From contig JAMLIK010000001.1 of NCBI GenBank assembly GCA_023954195.1, forward strand, positions 558,001 to 622,000: a stretch of 64,000 nt of DNA, read 5' to 3'. How positions within the stretch are numbered: the first letter of the stretch is position 1; each line of letters starts with the position of its first letter. The DNA comes from Xanthobacteraceae bacterium. Lineage in GTDB: Bacteria; Pseudomonadota; Alphaproteobacteria; Rhizobiales; Xanthobacteraceae. The notes beneath the pieces are model-generated. The model was not told the DNA's origin, did no database searches, and was given only the letters and a program-made list of their open reading frames with translations. Shown piece by piece: positions 56,777 to 64,000 of this stretch. Made by a program: the position numbers and the translations under genes.

Positions 56777-56839
56777 GGGCGGCTCGGGCCACCTTGACCC
56801 GCCTGCGGGGAGACGACGGTTTGGGCGTTATGTTCCAAC

Positions 56840-57751
56840 CTAGATCTCGCTGGTGGCTTCCTTCAAAACCTTTTGCATCGTGCCGGCCTGCATTTTCGCG
56901 ATATCGTCCTGGTACTTGAGCAGCGCGCCCAAGGTGTCGCCGACCACTTCCGGCGTCAGCGCGCGGGCGTCGAGCTGGGTCAGCGCGGTGGCCCAGTCGA
57001 TGGTCTCGGCGACGCCGGGGTTCTTGTAGAAATCCTGATCGCGCAGTTCCTGCACGAAACGCACCACCTGCTCCGACAGCTTCGCGGAAATGCCCGGCAC
57101 CCGCGACTTGACGATGGCCAGTTCGCGCTCGGCGGAGGGATAATCGACCCAGTGATAGAGGCAACGCCGCTTCAGCGCGTCGTGGATTTCGCGGGTGCGG
57201 TTCGAGGTGACGATGACGATCGGCGGCTGCGGCGCCTTGAAGGTGCCGAGTTCGGGGATGGTGATCTGGAAATCGCTGAGGATTTCCAACAGATACGCCT
57301 CGAACGCCTCGTCGGCGCGGTCGAGTTCGTCAATCAGCAGCACCGGCGCGCCGGCGACATCCGGCTCCAGCGCCCTGAGCAGCGGCCGCTTGATTAGGTA
57401 GCGCTCGCTGAAGATGTCGCTTGAGAGTTGCTCGCGCTCGGAATCGCCGGCGGCCTCGGCGAGGCGGATGGCGATCATCTGCGCCGCGCTGTTCCACTCG
57501 TAGACGGCGGAGGCGACGTCCAGCCCCTCGTAGCATTGCAGCCGGATCAGGTTGCGCTTGAGCGTCGCCGCCAGCACCTTGGCGATCTCGGTCTTGCCGA
57601 CGCCGGCCTCGCCTTCGAGAAACAGCGGCCGACCCAGCCGCAGCGATAGATAGACCACGGTGGCGAGCGATCGCTCGGCGAAATAGCCGTGGCTGTTGAG
57701 AAGCTGGAGCGTGGCGTCGACCGAGTCGGGCAGCTCCGGGGATTTACTCAT
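56840..57751 (-). CDS. coxD: CoxD: MoxR-type AAA+ ATPase
   Basis: The 303-residue ATPase has Walker A GEAGVGKTE, Walker B VLLIDELDRADE, sensor-1 IVIVTSNRTREIHDALKRR and the family segment RLQCYEGLDVASAVYEWN. MoxR proteins act as chaperones for metal-site assembly, in this case together with CoxE. I chose ATG 57751, where the sequence begins MSKSPELPDSVDATLQLL; an extension to 57811 adds 20 non-family residues. It is 28 bases from coxM. Confidence 0.93.
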   Translation of the reverse strand: MSKSPELPDSVDATLQLLNSHGYFAERSLATVVYLSLRLGRPLFLEGEAGVGKTEIAKVLAATLKRNLIRLQCYEGLDVASAVYEWNSAAQMIAIRLAEAAGDSEREQLSSDIFSERYLIKRPLLRALEPDVAGAPVLLIDELDRADEAFEAYLLEILSDFQITIPELGTFKAPQPPIVIVTSNRTREIHDALKRRCLYHWVDYPSAERELAIVKSRVPGISAKLSEQVVRFVQELRDQDFYKNPGVAETIDWATALTQLDARALTPEVVGDTLGALLKYQDDIAKMQAGTMQKVLKEATSEI

Positions 57752-57779
57752 CTTGAAGGCCAGTCTGGGCTCTTGCTGA

Positions 57780-58586
57780 TTACGCCCGGTTGTTTGCGGC
57801 ATCGACGGCACGGCGCGCCAGCACCCCGATCAAATGCGCGCGATAGTCCGCGCTGCCGTGCAGGTCGCTGTTAAGCCCCTCCGCGGAAACCGGCAAGCCA
57901 TCCAGCACTTTCGGCGAAAAACGCTTCTTCAGGGCTTCCTCGAAGGCGGTCAGGCGGAATACGCCGTCGGCACCCGCCCCGGTCACCGCGACGCGCACCT
58001 CCGACGGCATCCGGGCGACGAACACGCCGACCAGCGCGTAACGCGACGCCTGATTGCGAAACTTCTCATAGGCCGCCTTTTTCGGCAGCGGAAACAGCAC
58101 GCGGACGACGATCTCGTCGGCTTCCAGCGCCGTGGTGAACAGGCCCTGGAAGAAATCCTCAGCCTTGATCCGGCGCTTGTTGGTGACGATGGTGGCGCCG
58201 AGCGCCAGGCATGCCGCCGGATAGTCGGCGGTGGGGTCGTTGTTGGCGATGGAGCCGCCGATGGTGCCCTTGTGGCGCACCGCCGGATCGCCGATCACGC
58301 CGGCGAGTTCCGCCAGCGCCGGGATCGCCTCGCGCACCGTGGCCGAATCCGCCACCTCGGCGTGGGTGGTGGTGGCGCCGATCGCCAGCGCGCGGCCCTT
58401 GATCTCGATGCCGCTCAACCCCTCGATACGGGTCAGGTCGACCAGATGCGGCGGCGCGGCGAGGCGCTGCTTCATCACCGGCACCAGGGTATGGCCGCCG
58501 GCGATCAGCTTGGCGTCCTCGTTCCTGGCCAGCAGGTTGGCCGCCTGGCGCACCGTTGCGGGCCGATGATATTTGAATTCATACAT
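57780..58586 (-). CDS. coxM: CoxM: FAD-binding medium subunit of CO-dehydrogenase-like enzyme
   Basis: The 268-residue flavoprotein has the FAD motifs NEDAKLIAGGHTLVPVMKQRLA and RHKGTIGGSIANNDPTADYPAA and a C-terminal CO_deh_flav_C domain. It transfers electrons from the 2Fe-2S subunit to the acceptor. It is encoded 26 bases downstream of coxS. The enzyme might be a CO dehydrogenase or any xanthine-oxidase-family hydroxylase, because the substrate-determining large subunit gene is missing here. Confidence 0.92.
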   Translation of the reverse strand: MYEFKYHRPATVRQAANLLARNEDAKLIAGGHTLVPVMKQRLAAPPHLVDLTRIEGLSGIEIKGRALAIGATTTHAEVADSATVREAIPALAELAGVIGDPAVRHKGTIGGSIANNDPTADYPAACLALGATIVTNKRRIKAEDFFQGLFTTALEADEIVVRVLFPLPKKAAYEKFRNQASRYALVGVFVARMPSEVRVAVTGAGADGVFRLTAFEEALKKRFSPKVLDGLPVSAEGLNSDLHGSADYRAHLIGVLARRAVDAANNRA

Positions 58587-58612
58587 GGGCTTGTCCCAAG
58601 GATCCTAATGTA

Positions 58613-59098
58613 TCACGCGAGATCGGATTTCGCCATCGCGCGAGCGCCGGCGGCGATCGACACCACGATGTTCTGATAGCCGGTGCAGCGGCACAGATTG
58701 CCTTCGAGTTCCTCGCGGATGGTGTGGTCGTCGAGATCGTGGCCCTTGCGATGCACCATGTCCACCGCGGTCATAATCATGCCCGGCGTGCAGAAGCCGC
58801 ATTGCAGCCCATGATGCTCGCGGAACGCCTCCTGCATCGGATGCAGCGGCGCGCCCTCGGCCGAAAGCCCCTCGATGGTGGTGACGCTGCCGCCGTCGGC
58901 CATTACCGCCAGCGTGGTGCAGGATTTCACCGCCTTGCCGTCGAGGTGCACGACGCAGGCGCCGCATTGCGAGGTGTCGCAGCCGACATGGGTGCCGGTC
59001 AACCGCAGGTGTTCGCGGAGGAACTGCACCAGCAGGGTGCGGGGATCGATGGTCGCGGTGACGGGATTGCCGTTAACGACGAGAGAAATCTTGGCCAT
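58613..59098 (-). CDS. coxS: CoxS: 2Fe-2S small subunit of CO-dehydrogenase-like enzyme
   Basis: The 161-residue protein has two 2Fe-2S clusters: Cys40, 45, 48 and 60 in the N-terminal plant-type domain (CDTSQCGAC) and Cys100, 103, 136 and 138 in the helical domain (CGFCTPGM and CRCTGY). ATG 59098 starts [10 protein letters not shown]; an extension of nine residues to 59125 is unlikely. It is followed by coxM without the coxL gene that normally completes the trio. Confidence 0.94.
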   Translation of the reverse strand: MAKISLVVNGNPVTATIDPRTLLVQFLREHLRLTGTHVGCDTSQCGACVVHLDGKAVKSCTTLAVMADGGSVTTIEGLSAEGAPLHPMQEAFREHHGLQCGFCTPGMIMTAVDMVHRKGHDLDDHTIREELEGNLCRCTGYQNIVVSIAAGARAMAKSDLA

Positions 59099-59232
59099 AT
59101 GCGCTCTCTGCCCGCGCCGCATCACGTGCCGCGCGGTTCTTTGAAATCATTCCAAACGCATATTATGGCCCATCGGCGGCTTGGGCAACCTCGCCCTCGC
59201 GGGCTTGTTCGGGCCTGTGTTCGAGGTCTTCC

Positions 59233-59679
59233 TCAACCCTGCACGGCGCGGGCGAAGCCGGCAAAAAACTCGTCCGCCAGCTTCTTCGCGGAGCCGTTAA
59301 TCAGGCGCTGGCCGAGTTGCGCCAGCTTGCCGCCGATCTGGGCCTCGACATTGTAGCTGAGCAACGTGCCGCCATCCTTGTCGGCGAGGCCGACGGTGGC
59401 GCCGCCCTTGGCGAAGCCGGCGATGCCGCCCTCGCCCTCGCCGGAAATCCGGTAGCCGTTCGGCGGATCGAGGTCGCTGAGCGTGACCTTGCCCTTGAAG
59501 CGCGCCGACACCGGGCCGACCTTGATCTTGGCGACCGCCCGGAAGCCGTTGTCCTCGGTGCGCTCCAGCTCCTCACAACCGGGAATGCAGGCTTTCAGCA
59601 CCTCGGGATCGTTGAGCTTCTCCCATACGGTCTGGCGCGGCGCGTCGAGCTGGACCTCGCCATTCATCGTCATGGCCAT
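59233..59679 (-). CDS. coxG: CoxG: SRPBCC-family protein
   Basis: The 148-residue START/SRPBCC protein has MNGEVQLDAPRQTVWEKLNDPEVLKACIPGCEELE, then PVSARFKGKVTLSDLDPP and GEGEGGIAGFAKGGATVGL, the CoxG family pattern. CoxG is thought to help anchor or recruit CO dehydrogenase to the membrane, but this copy lacks the C-terminal membrane helix of full-length CoxG. ATG 59679 follows GGAGGATG. It is the first gene of the cluster, 134 bases before coxS. Confidence 0.9.
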   Translation of the reverse strand: MAMTMNGEVQLDAPRQTVWEKLNDPEVLKACIPGCEELERTEDNGFRAVAKIKVGPVSARFKGKVTLSDLDPPNGYRISGEGEGGIAGFAKGGATVGLADKDGGTLLSYNVEAQIGGKLAQLGQRLINGSAKKLADEFFAGFARAVQG

Positions 59680-59844
59680 GAGAGCATCCTCCCCTGATCG
59701 TCACCGCCCGCCGCCGCGCGCGATGCTGTGTCATGAAACCTGTGATGCTCAACTAACCCGTCCCGCCGACAAATAAAAGAGGACCGGCGCCATGCCATGG
59801 GAAGGATTGGCACGGAGCCCCGTGAGCGAATAAGGTTCCGCCAC

Positions 59845-61200
59845 ATGAGCACGTCCCTCTCCCCCCTGCTGGCGCCGATGCTGTCGAGCGCCGCGATGCG
59901 CGCGGTGTGCGACGACCGCGCTTTCCTCCAGCACATGCTGGATGTCGAGGCGGCGCTGGCCCGCGCCGAGGCCGCGACGGGCGCGATCCCGAAAACCGCA
60001 GCCATGCCGATCGCCGCCGCCTGCCGCGCGGAACGCTTCGATATCGCCGCGCTGGCCGAGGCGGCGACACGCGCCGGCAATCTCGCCATCCCGCTGGTCA
60101 AGGCGCTGACCGCCGAGGTCGCGACAATCGACCCGGAGGCGGCGCGCTACGTGCATTGGGGCGCGACCAGCCAGGACATCATCGACACCGCCACCGTGCT
60201 GACGCTGCGCGCCGCCATCGACGCACTCAAGGCCGACCTCGATCGCGCCGTCTCCGGCTTCGCGCGGCTCGCGGCGGCGCATCGCGACACCGCCACGGTG
60301 GCGCGAACCTGGTTGCAGCACGCGCTGCCGATGCCGTTCGGCCTCAAGCTCGCCGGTTACGCCGCCGCGCTCGGCCGCGCGCGCGGCCGGTTGACGGCAT
60401 TGCGCGACGATGCCCTGGCGCTGCAATTCGGCGGCGCCGCCGGCACGCTGGCGGCGCTCGGCGACCATGGGCTCGCGGTCGCCGAAGCGTTGGCGCGCGA
60501 ACTGCGGCTGCCGCTGCCCGAGGCGCCATGGCACACCCATCGCGACCGCATCGCGGAAGCCGCCGCTGCGATGGCGATCCTCGCCGGCACCTGCGGCAAG
60601 ATCGCCCGCGACGCCTCGCTGCTGATGCAGACCGATGTCGGCGAAGCCTTCGAACCCGCCGGCGAAGGCCGAGGCGGCTCCTCGACCATGCCGCACAAGC
60701 GCAACCCGGTGGCCGCGGCCTCGGCGCTGGCCGCCGCCGCCATGGCGCCGAACCTCGCCGCCACGATCTTCGCCGCGCAGGTGCAGGAACACGAGCGCAG
60801 CGCCGGCCCTTGGCACGCCGAATGGCCGACCCTGCCGACGCTGCTGCTGGTCACCTCCGGCGCGCTCGGCGCTATCGTCGATATCGCCGAGGGTCTTGAG
60901 GTCGACGCGGCGCGGATGCGCGCCAATCTCGATACAACCCACGGGCTAATCATGGCCGAGGCGGTGACGATGGCGCTGGCGGAGAGCATCGGCAAGGCCG
61001 ACGCCCATCACCTCATCGAGGCGGCTTCGCGCCAGGCGGTGGCGTCGGGGCGTCATTTGCGCGAAGTGCTCGCCGATGATCCGCGCGTCACCGCGCATCT
61101 TAACGCCGCGCGGCTCGAAAAACTATTCGACCCGCTGGCCTATCAGGGCGCATCGCAACAACTGATCGACCGCTTGCTCGCGTCGCTCAACAACACCTAA
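59845..61200 (+). CDS. pcaB: PcaB: 3-carboxy-cis,cis-muconate cycloisomerase
   Basis: The 451-residue fumarase-superfamily enzyme converts 3-carboxy-cis,cis-muconate to 4-carboxymuconolactone in the protocatechuate branch of the beta-ketoadipate pathway. The signature GSSTMPHKRNP and the HWGATSQDIIDTA motif are clear. I chose ATG 59845; an extension to 59797 adds 16 residues that do not fit. It heads the unit pcaB-pcaD-pcaC and is divergent from coxG across 165 bases. Confidence 0.93.
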   Translation: MSTSLSPLLAPMLSSAAMRAVCDDRAFLQHMLDVEAALARAEAATGAIPKTAAMPIAAACRAERFDIAALAEAATRAGNLAIPLVKALTAEVATIDPEAARYVHWGATSQDIIDTATVLTLRAAIDALKADLDRAVSGFARLAAAHRDTATVARTWLQHALPMPFGLKLAGYAAALGRARGRLTALRDDALALQFGGAAGTLAALGDHGLAVAEALARELRLPLPEAPWHTHRDRIAEAAAAMAILAGTCGKIARDASLLMQTDVGEAFEPAGEGRGGSSTMPHKRNPVAAASALAAAAMAPNLAATIFAAQVQEHERSAGPWHAEWPTLPTLLLVTSGALGAIVDIAEGLEVDAARMRANLDTTHGLIMAEAVTMALAESIGKADAHHLIEAASRQAVASGRHLREVLADDPRVTAHLNAARLEKLFDPLAYQGASQQLIDRLLASLNNT

Positions 61201-61204
61201 CCAG

Positions 61205-61282
61205 CGTCATTGCGAGCGAAGCGAAGCAATCCAGAAGCCGCGAAACCAGGACTGGATTGCCTCGCTTCGCTCGCAATGACGG
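61205..61282. repeat. Palindromic repeat, family A (short form), between pcaB and pcaD
   Basis: CGTCATTGCGAGCGAAGCGA and GCAATCCAG pair with CTGGATTGC and CTTCGCTCGCAATGACGG. It starts five bases after the pcaB stop. Confidence 0.92.
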
Positions 61283-61304
61283 CAGATGCAGGAGGATCCA
61301 TCCC

Positions 61305-62090
61305 ATGCCCACGATCAACGCCGACGACGGCTGCCCGCTCAACGTCGCGGTGGACGGCCGCGACGAGGCCCCCGCGCTGATGCTGTCGAACTCGCTCGGC
61401 TGCACCATGGCGATGTGGCAGCCGCAACTCGACGCGCTCGCCAAACAGTTCCAGGTGATCCGCTACGACCGCCGCGGCCACGGCCGGTCCGGCGTGCCGG
61501 CGGGACCGTACTCGATGGCGCGATTCGGCCACGACGTGCTGGCGATTCTTGACGCGCTGAATATCCGCAAGGCGCACTGGTGCGGGCTGTCGATGGGCGG
61601 CATGGTCGGGCAATGGCTCGGCGCCAACGCCCCCGACCGCTTCGACCGCATGATCCTGTGCAACACCAGTTGCTACTACCCGGACCCGACCAACTGGGAC
61701 AACCGCATCAAGGCGGTGACGGAAGGCGGCATCGCGGCGGTGGCCGACGCGGTGATCGGCGGCTGGCTGACGGCGGATTTCCGCGCCCGCGAGCCGGAAG
61801 CGACCGCGCGCATGAAGGCGATGCTGATCGCCTCGCCACAAGCCGGCTACCTCGCCTGCTGCGAAGCGCTGCGCACGCTCGACCAGCGCGACCTGTTGCC
61901 ACGAATCCCGCGCCCGACGCTGGTGATCGCCGGACGGCACGACCCCGCCACGCCGGTCGCGGCGGGCGAATACATCCGCGACCATATTCCCGGCGCCGCC
62001 ATGACCATCCTCGACGCCGCGCACATTTCCAACGTCGAGCAGCCGCAGGCATTCACCGAGGCGGTGACCGGCTTTTTGACGCAATCGTAA
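61305..62090 (+). CDS. pcaD: PcaD: 3-oxoadipate enol-lactonase
   Basis: The 261-residue alpha/beta hydrolase opens 3-oxoadipate enol-lactone to 3-oxoadipate. It has ALMLSNSLGCTMAMWQPQLDAL, YDRRGHGRSGVP, the nucleophile elbow GLSMGG in WCGLSMGGMVGQWLG, an acid in IAGRHDPATPV and the late His in LDAAHISNVEQP. ATG 61305 follows AGGAGG. The order pcaB-D-C is common in alphaproteobacteria. Confidence 0.93.
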   Translation: MPTINADDGCPLNVAVDGRDEAPALMLSNSLGCTMAMWQPQLDALAKQFQVIRYDRRGHGRSGVPAGPYSMARFGHDVLAILDALNIRKAHWCGLSMGGMVGQWLGANAPDRFDRMILCNTSCYYPDPTNWDNRIKAVTEGGIAAVADAVIGGWLTADFRAREPEATARMKAMLIASPQAGYLACCEALRTLDQRDLLPRIPRPTLVIAGRHDPATPVAAGEYIRDHIPGAAMTILDAAHISNVEQPQAFTEAVTGFLTQS

Positions 62091-62097
62091 CCGTTTC

Positions 62098-62182
62098 CGT
62101 CATTGCGAGCGCGGCGAAGCAATCCAGAAAGCCATAAAGCAGGAACTGGCCTGCTTCGTCGCTCACGCTCCTCGCAATGACG
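62098..62182. repeat. Palindromic repeat, family A (short form), between pcaD and pcaC
   Basis: CGTCATTGCGAGCGCGGCGA and GCAATCCAG pair with CTGGCCTGC (one of the pairs changed) and CGCTCCTCGCAATGACGA. It lies between the pcaD stop and the pcaC start. Confidence 0.9.
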
Positions 62183-62202
62183 ACCTTCAGCGAGGCACCA
62201 CC

Positions 62203-62595
62203 ATGGACGACCAACAACGCCGCGACGACGGCACGAAAATGCGCCGCAAGGTGCTGGGCGACGCCTGGGTCGACAAATCGGTCGGCAACAGCAATGCCTT
62301 CAACGCCGAGTTCCTCGACCTCATCACCCGCCACGCCTGGGGCGAGATCTGGACCCGGCCGCACTTCGACGAACGCACCCGCCGCGTGCTGGTGATCGGC
62401 ACCCTGGTGGCGCTGGGGCAATGGGACGAATTCCGCCTGCACGTCCGCGCCGCGCTCGGCGAGGGCGGCTTCACGCCGGACGACATCAAGGAGATCCTGC
62501 TTCAGCAGGCGATCTATTGCGGCGTTCCGGCCGCCAACCACGCGGTCAAGGAAGCTGGCTCGGTGCTTCAGGAACTGGGATTGCTCAAGCCGTAG
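62203..62595 (+). CDS. pcaC: PcaC: 4-carboxymuconolactone decarboxylase
   Basis: This 130-residue AhpD-like helical protein shows the family segments WGEIWTRPHFDERTRRVLVIGTLVALGQWDEFRLHVRAAL and IKEILLQQAIYCGVPAANHAV. It decarboxylates 4-carboxymuconolactone to the enol-lactone used by PcaD. The last 28 bases overlap the opposite-strand end of a membrane-protein gene. The genes for protocatechuate dioxygenase, pcaGH, are not in the window. Confidence 0.94.
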   Translation: MDDQQRRDDGTKMRRKVLGDAWVDKSVGNSNAFNAEFLDLITRHAWGEIWTRPHFDERTRRVLVIGTLVALGQWDEFRLHVRAALGEGGFTPDDIKEILLQQAIYCGVPAANHAVKEAGSVLQELGLLKP

Positions 62596-63101
62596 TTCGC
62601 CGCCTCGGCATCGGCCGCCGCCGTTGCGGCCGGGGGCTGATCGACCAGCATCAGGACCGCGGTGCCGAGCAGCAGCATGAGTTCGGTGGCGTGCAGCCGC
62701 AGCGCCGCCGCCTCATGAACCTGGGCCGCGAACATCATGGCGGCGAAGCTGATGACGCAGCCCAATCCCAGCGCGATGCCGAGCGCCTCGTCGCCGCCGC
62801 GCCCGAGGCGGACCGCGCGGCGCAGCAGCAACGCCGCGAACAGCAGAAAGAACGCCACCACCGTCAGTTTGCCGAGCGCCAGCAGCCAGGCGACCCGCAC
62901 CATGGTCAGCGCCGGAACTTGCAGGTGCTCGCTGACGAAGATCGCGACCGCGACGTTGGGTCGCTCGAACAGGCCGTGGATCGGCGACAGCACGATGCGC
63001 CACGCCGCCCACCCCCACGCCGGCACGAAATAGCCGGCGAGCAGCAAGCCGCTGAACGTGCTCAATCGCCAGTTTGTCGCCTGGGTCCAGTTCGTGCGCA
63101 T
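62568..63101 (-). CDS. Small membrane protein of unknown function
   Basis: The 177-residue protein has about four hydrophobic segments: STFSGLLLAGYFVPAWGWAAW, VAWLLALGKLTVVAFFLLFAALLL, GIALGLGCVISFAAMMFA and LMLLLGTAVLMLVDQ. The start at 63101 reads MRTNWTQATNWRLST, preceded by GGCGGAGC. I recognise no family. It overlaps the end of pcaC by 28 bases on the opposite strand, so it is convergent with it. The ending AANYGLSNPSS is antisense to the pcaC end. Confidence 0.65.
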   Translation of the reverse strand: MRTNWTQATNWRLSTFSGLLLAGYFVPAWGWAAWRIVLSPIHGLFERPNVAVAIFVSEHLQVPALTMVRVAWLLALGKLTVVAFFLLFAALLLRRAVRLGRGGDEALGIALGLGCVISFAAMMFAAQVHEAAALRLHATELMLLLGTAVLMLVDQPPAATAAADAEAANYGLSNPSS

Positions 63102-63320
63102 CGGGGCTCCGCCTGCCGCGCGCCGCGAAATCGGCGATGCGCGCCGCCAGCGACCAAAGCCCCGCCGCCGCGCGGTCGCAATTGAAACCCTTTGTTAACC
63201 CTAACCGCCCTGTGGACAAACGTCCGCCCGGCCGCCGCGCGCGGGGGTCAATCGCCTCGCCCGACCGTTGCCGTGGCAAAACCCCGCTGTTAAGACGGAG
63301 CGGGAGGAATCGGGGGGACG

Positions 63321-64000
63321 ATGGATTATTTCTTCCAGCAGCTCATCAACGGCCTGGTGCTGGGCTCGATCTATGGGCTGATCGCCATCGGCTACACCAT
63401 GGTCTACGGCATTGTCGGCATGATTAATTTCGCCCATGGCGACATTTTCATGATCGGCGGGTTCATCGCCCTAATCACCTTTCTGATCCTGGTGTCGATC
63501 GGGCTGACCATGGTGCCGGTGATCCTGCTGCTGGTGCTGCTGGTGGCGATGGCGGTGACCGCGCTCTACGGCTGGACGGTGGAGCGCATCGCCTATCGGC
63601 CGTTGCGGCAATCGTTCCGCCTCGCGCCGATGCTGTCGGCCATCGGCATGTCGTTCGTGCTGTCGAACTTCGCGCAAGTCTCACAGGGTGCGCGCGTAAA
63701 ACCGGTGCCGCCGATCATCACCGGCGGCTACACGCTGCACGACTCGGGCAACTTCGCGGTGCAACTGTCCAATGTGCAGATCGTGGTCGTCGCCACCACC
63801 ATCGTGCTGCTGGCGGTGTTCAGCTATATCGTCGCGCGCACCCGCTTCGGCCGCGACATGCGGGCCTGCGAGCAGGACCAGACCATGGCGGCGCTGCTCG
63901 GCGTCGATGTCGACCGCACCATCTCCATGACCTTCGTGATCGGGGCCGCGCTCGCCGCCGTCGCCGGCATGATGTACCTGCTCTATTACGGGCTGGTCGA
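63321..64000 (+). CDS. livH: Branched-chain-type ABC transporter permease (LivH type), cut by window edge
   Basis: The gene begins with ATG 63321 after GGGAGGAATCGGGGGG and runs off the right edge after about 226 residues. The start MDYFFQQLINGLVLGSIYGLIAIGYTMVYG and GMINFAHGDIFMIGGF are the LivH signature; the coupling loop RTRFGRDMRACEQDQTMAALLGVDVDR is present. It is the third set of this importer family in the window. The 219-base gap 63102-63320 before it contains no visible gene; TTTGTTAACCCTAACC near 63190 could be part of a promoter. Confidence 0.93.
   Translation, partial: MDYFFQQLINGLVLGSIYGLIAIGYTMVYGIVGMINFAHGDIFMIGGFIALITFLILVSIGLTMVPVILLLVLLVAMAVTALYGWTVERIAYRPLRQSFRLAPMLSAIGMSFVLSNFAQVSQGARVKPVPPIITGGYTLHDSGNFAVQLSNVQIVVVATTIVLLAVFSYIVARTRFGRDMRACEQDQTMAALLGVDVDRTISMTFVIGAALAAVAGMMYLLYYGLV

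Noticed and set aside
58587-58612. Hidden coxL between coxM and coxS
   Set aside because: Only 26 bases separate the two genes, and no other long unassigned frame with the large-subunit motifs was found in the cluster.

Overview
The window looks like chromosome of a high-GC alphaproteobacterium of the Nitrobacteraceae (Bradyrhizobium / Rhodopseudomonas / Afipia type). This is an inference from gene content (paa, pca, cox, class III-like PHA synthase, CYP102 fusion, many branched-chain-type ABC importers), from protein style, and from two families of dispersed palindromic repeats that fill many gaps between genes. I saw no tRNA, rRNA, insertion sequence, phage or CRISPR. Both window edges cut genes: a LysR regulator on the left and a LivH-type permease on the right.

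Layout. 1-5.1 kb: the end of a LysR regulator, a MITE-like inverted repeat, then an RND efflux adaptor/pump pair. 5.2-14.1 kb (minus strand): a putative hydro-lyase, a complete branched-chain-type ABC importer (binding protein plus HMGF), then three genes for four-carbon acid-sugar catabolism (dehydrogenase, isomerase, DUF1537 kinase). 14.4-24.3 kb: an M20-type amidohydrolase, a tartrate/D-malate-type dehydrogenase, a second importer whose two ATPases are fused in one chain, an unusual SDR and an amidase. 24.4-27.9 kb: a three-cysteine ferredoxin, a cytochrome P450, a desaturase and a YeeE-type permease.

28.2-38.4 kb: a nearly complete phenylacetate pathway. PaaZ diverges from PaaI-PaaK, the epoxidase operon paaABCDE runs on the minus strand, and two regulators (PaaX type and TetR type) lie beside paaA. 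Two related 22-bp palindromes sit in the two divergent promoter regions. PaaK makes phenylacetyl-CoA, PaaABCE epoxidises it, and PaaZ opens the ring.

38.8-45.6 kb: a lipase-like hydrolase, a DUF445 protein, a phasin with its own terminator and TGC-N3-GCA sites, a short operon of a small PhaE-like protein, PHA synthase and a GNAT acetyltransferase, then another hydrolase. 45.8-52.6 kb: a self-sufficient CYP102-type P450-reductase, an epoxide-hydrolase-like protein, a DUF6489 protein, a D-amino-acid-dehydrogenase-like oxidase and a DUF4189 protein.

52.7-59.7 kb (minus strand): a CO-dehydrogenase-like (cox) cluster, coxG-coxS-coxM-coxD-coxE plus a split XdhC and a fused molybdenum-cofactor enzyme, but with no large catalytic subunit. 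59.8-62.6 kb: pcaB-pcaD-pcaC of the protocatechuate branch, followed by a small membrane protein and the start of a third importer. Overall the region is a dense catabolic island for aromatic, acid-sugar and amide substrates, with carbon storage as PHA.
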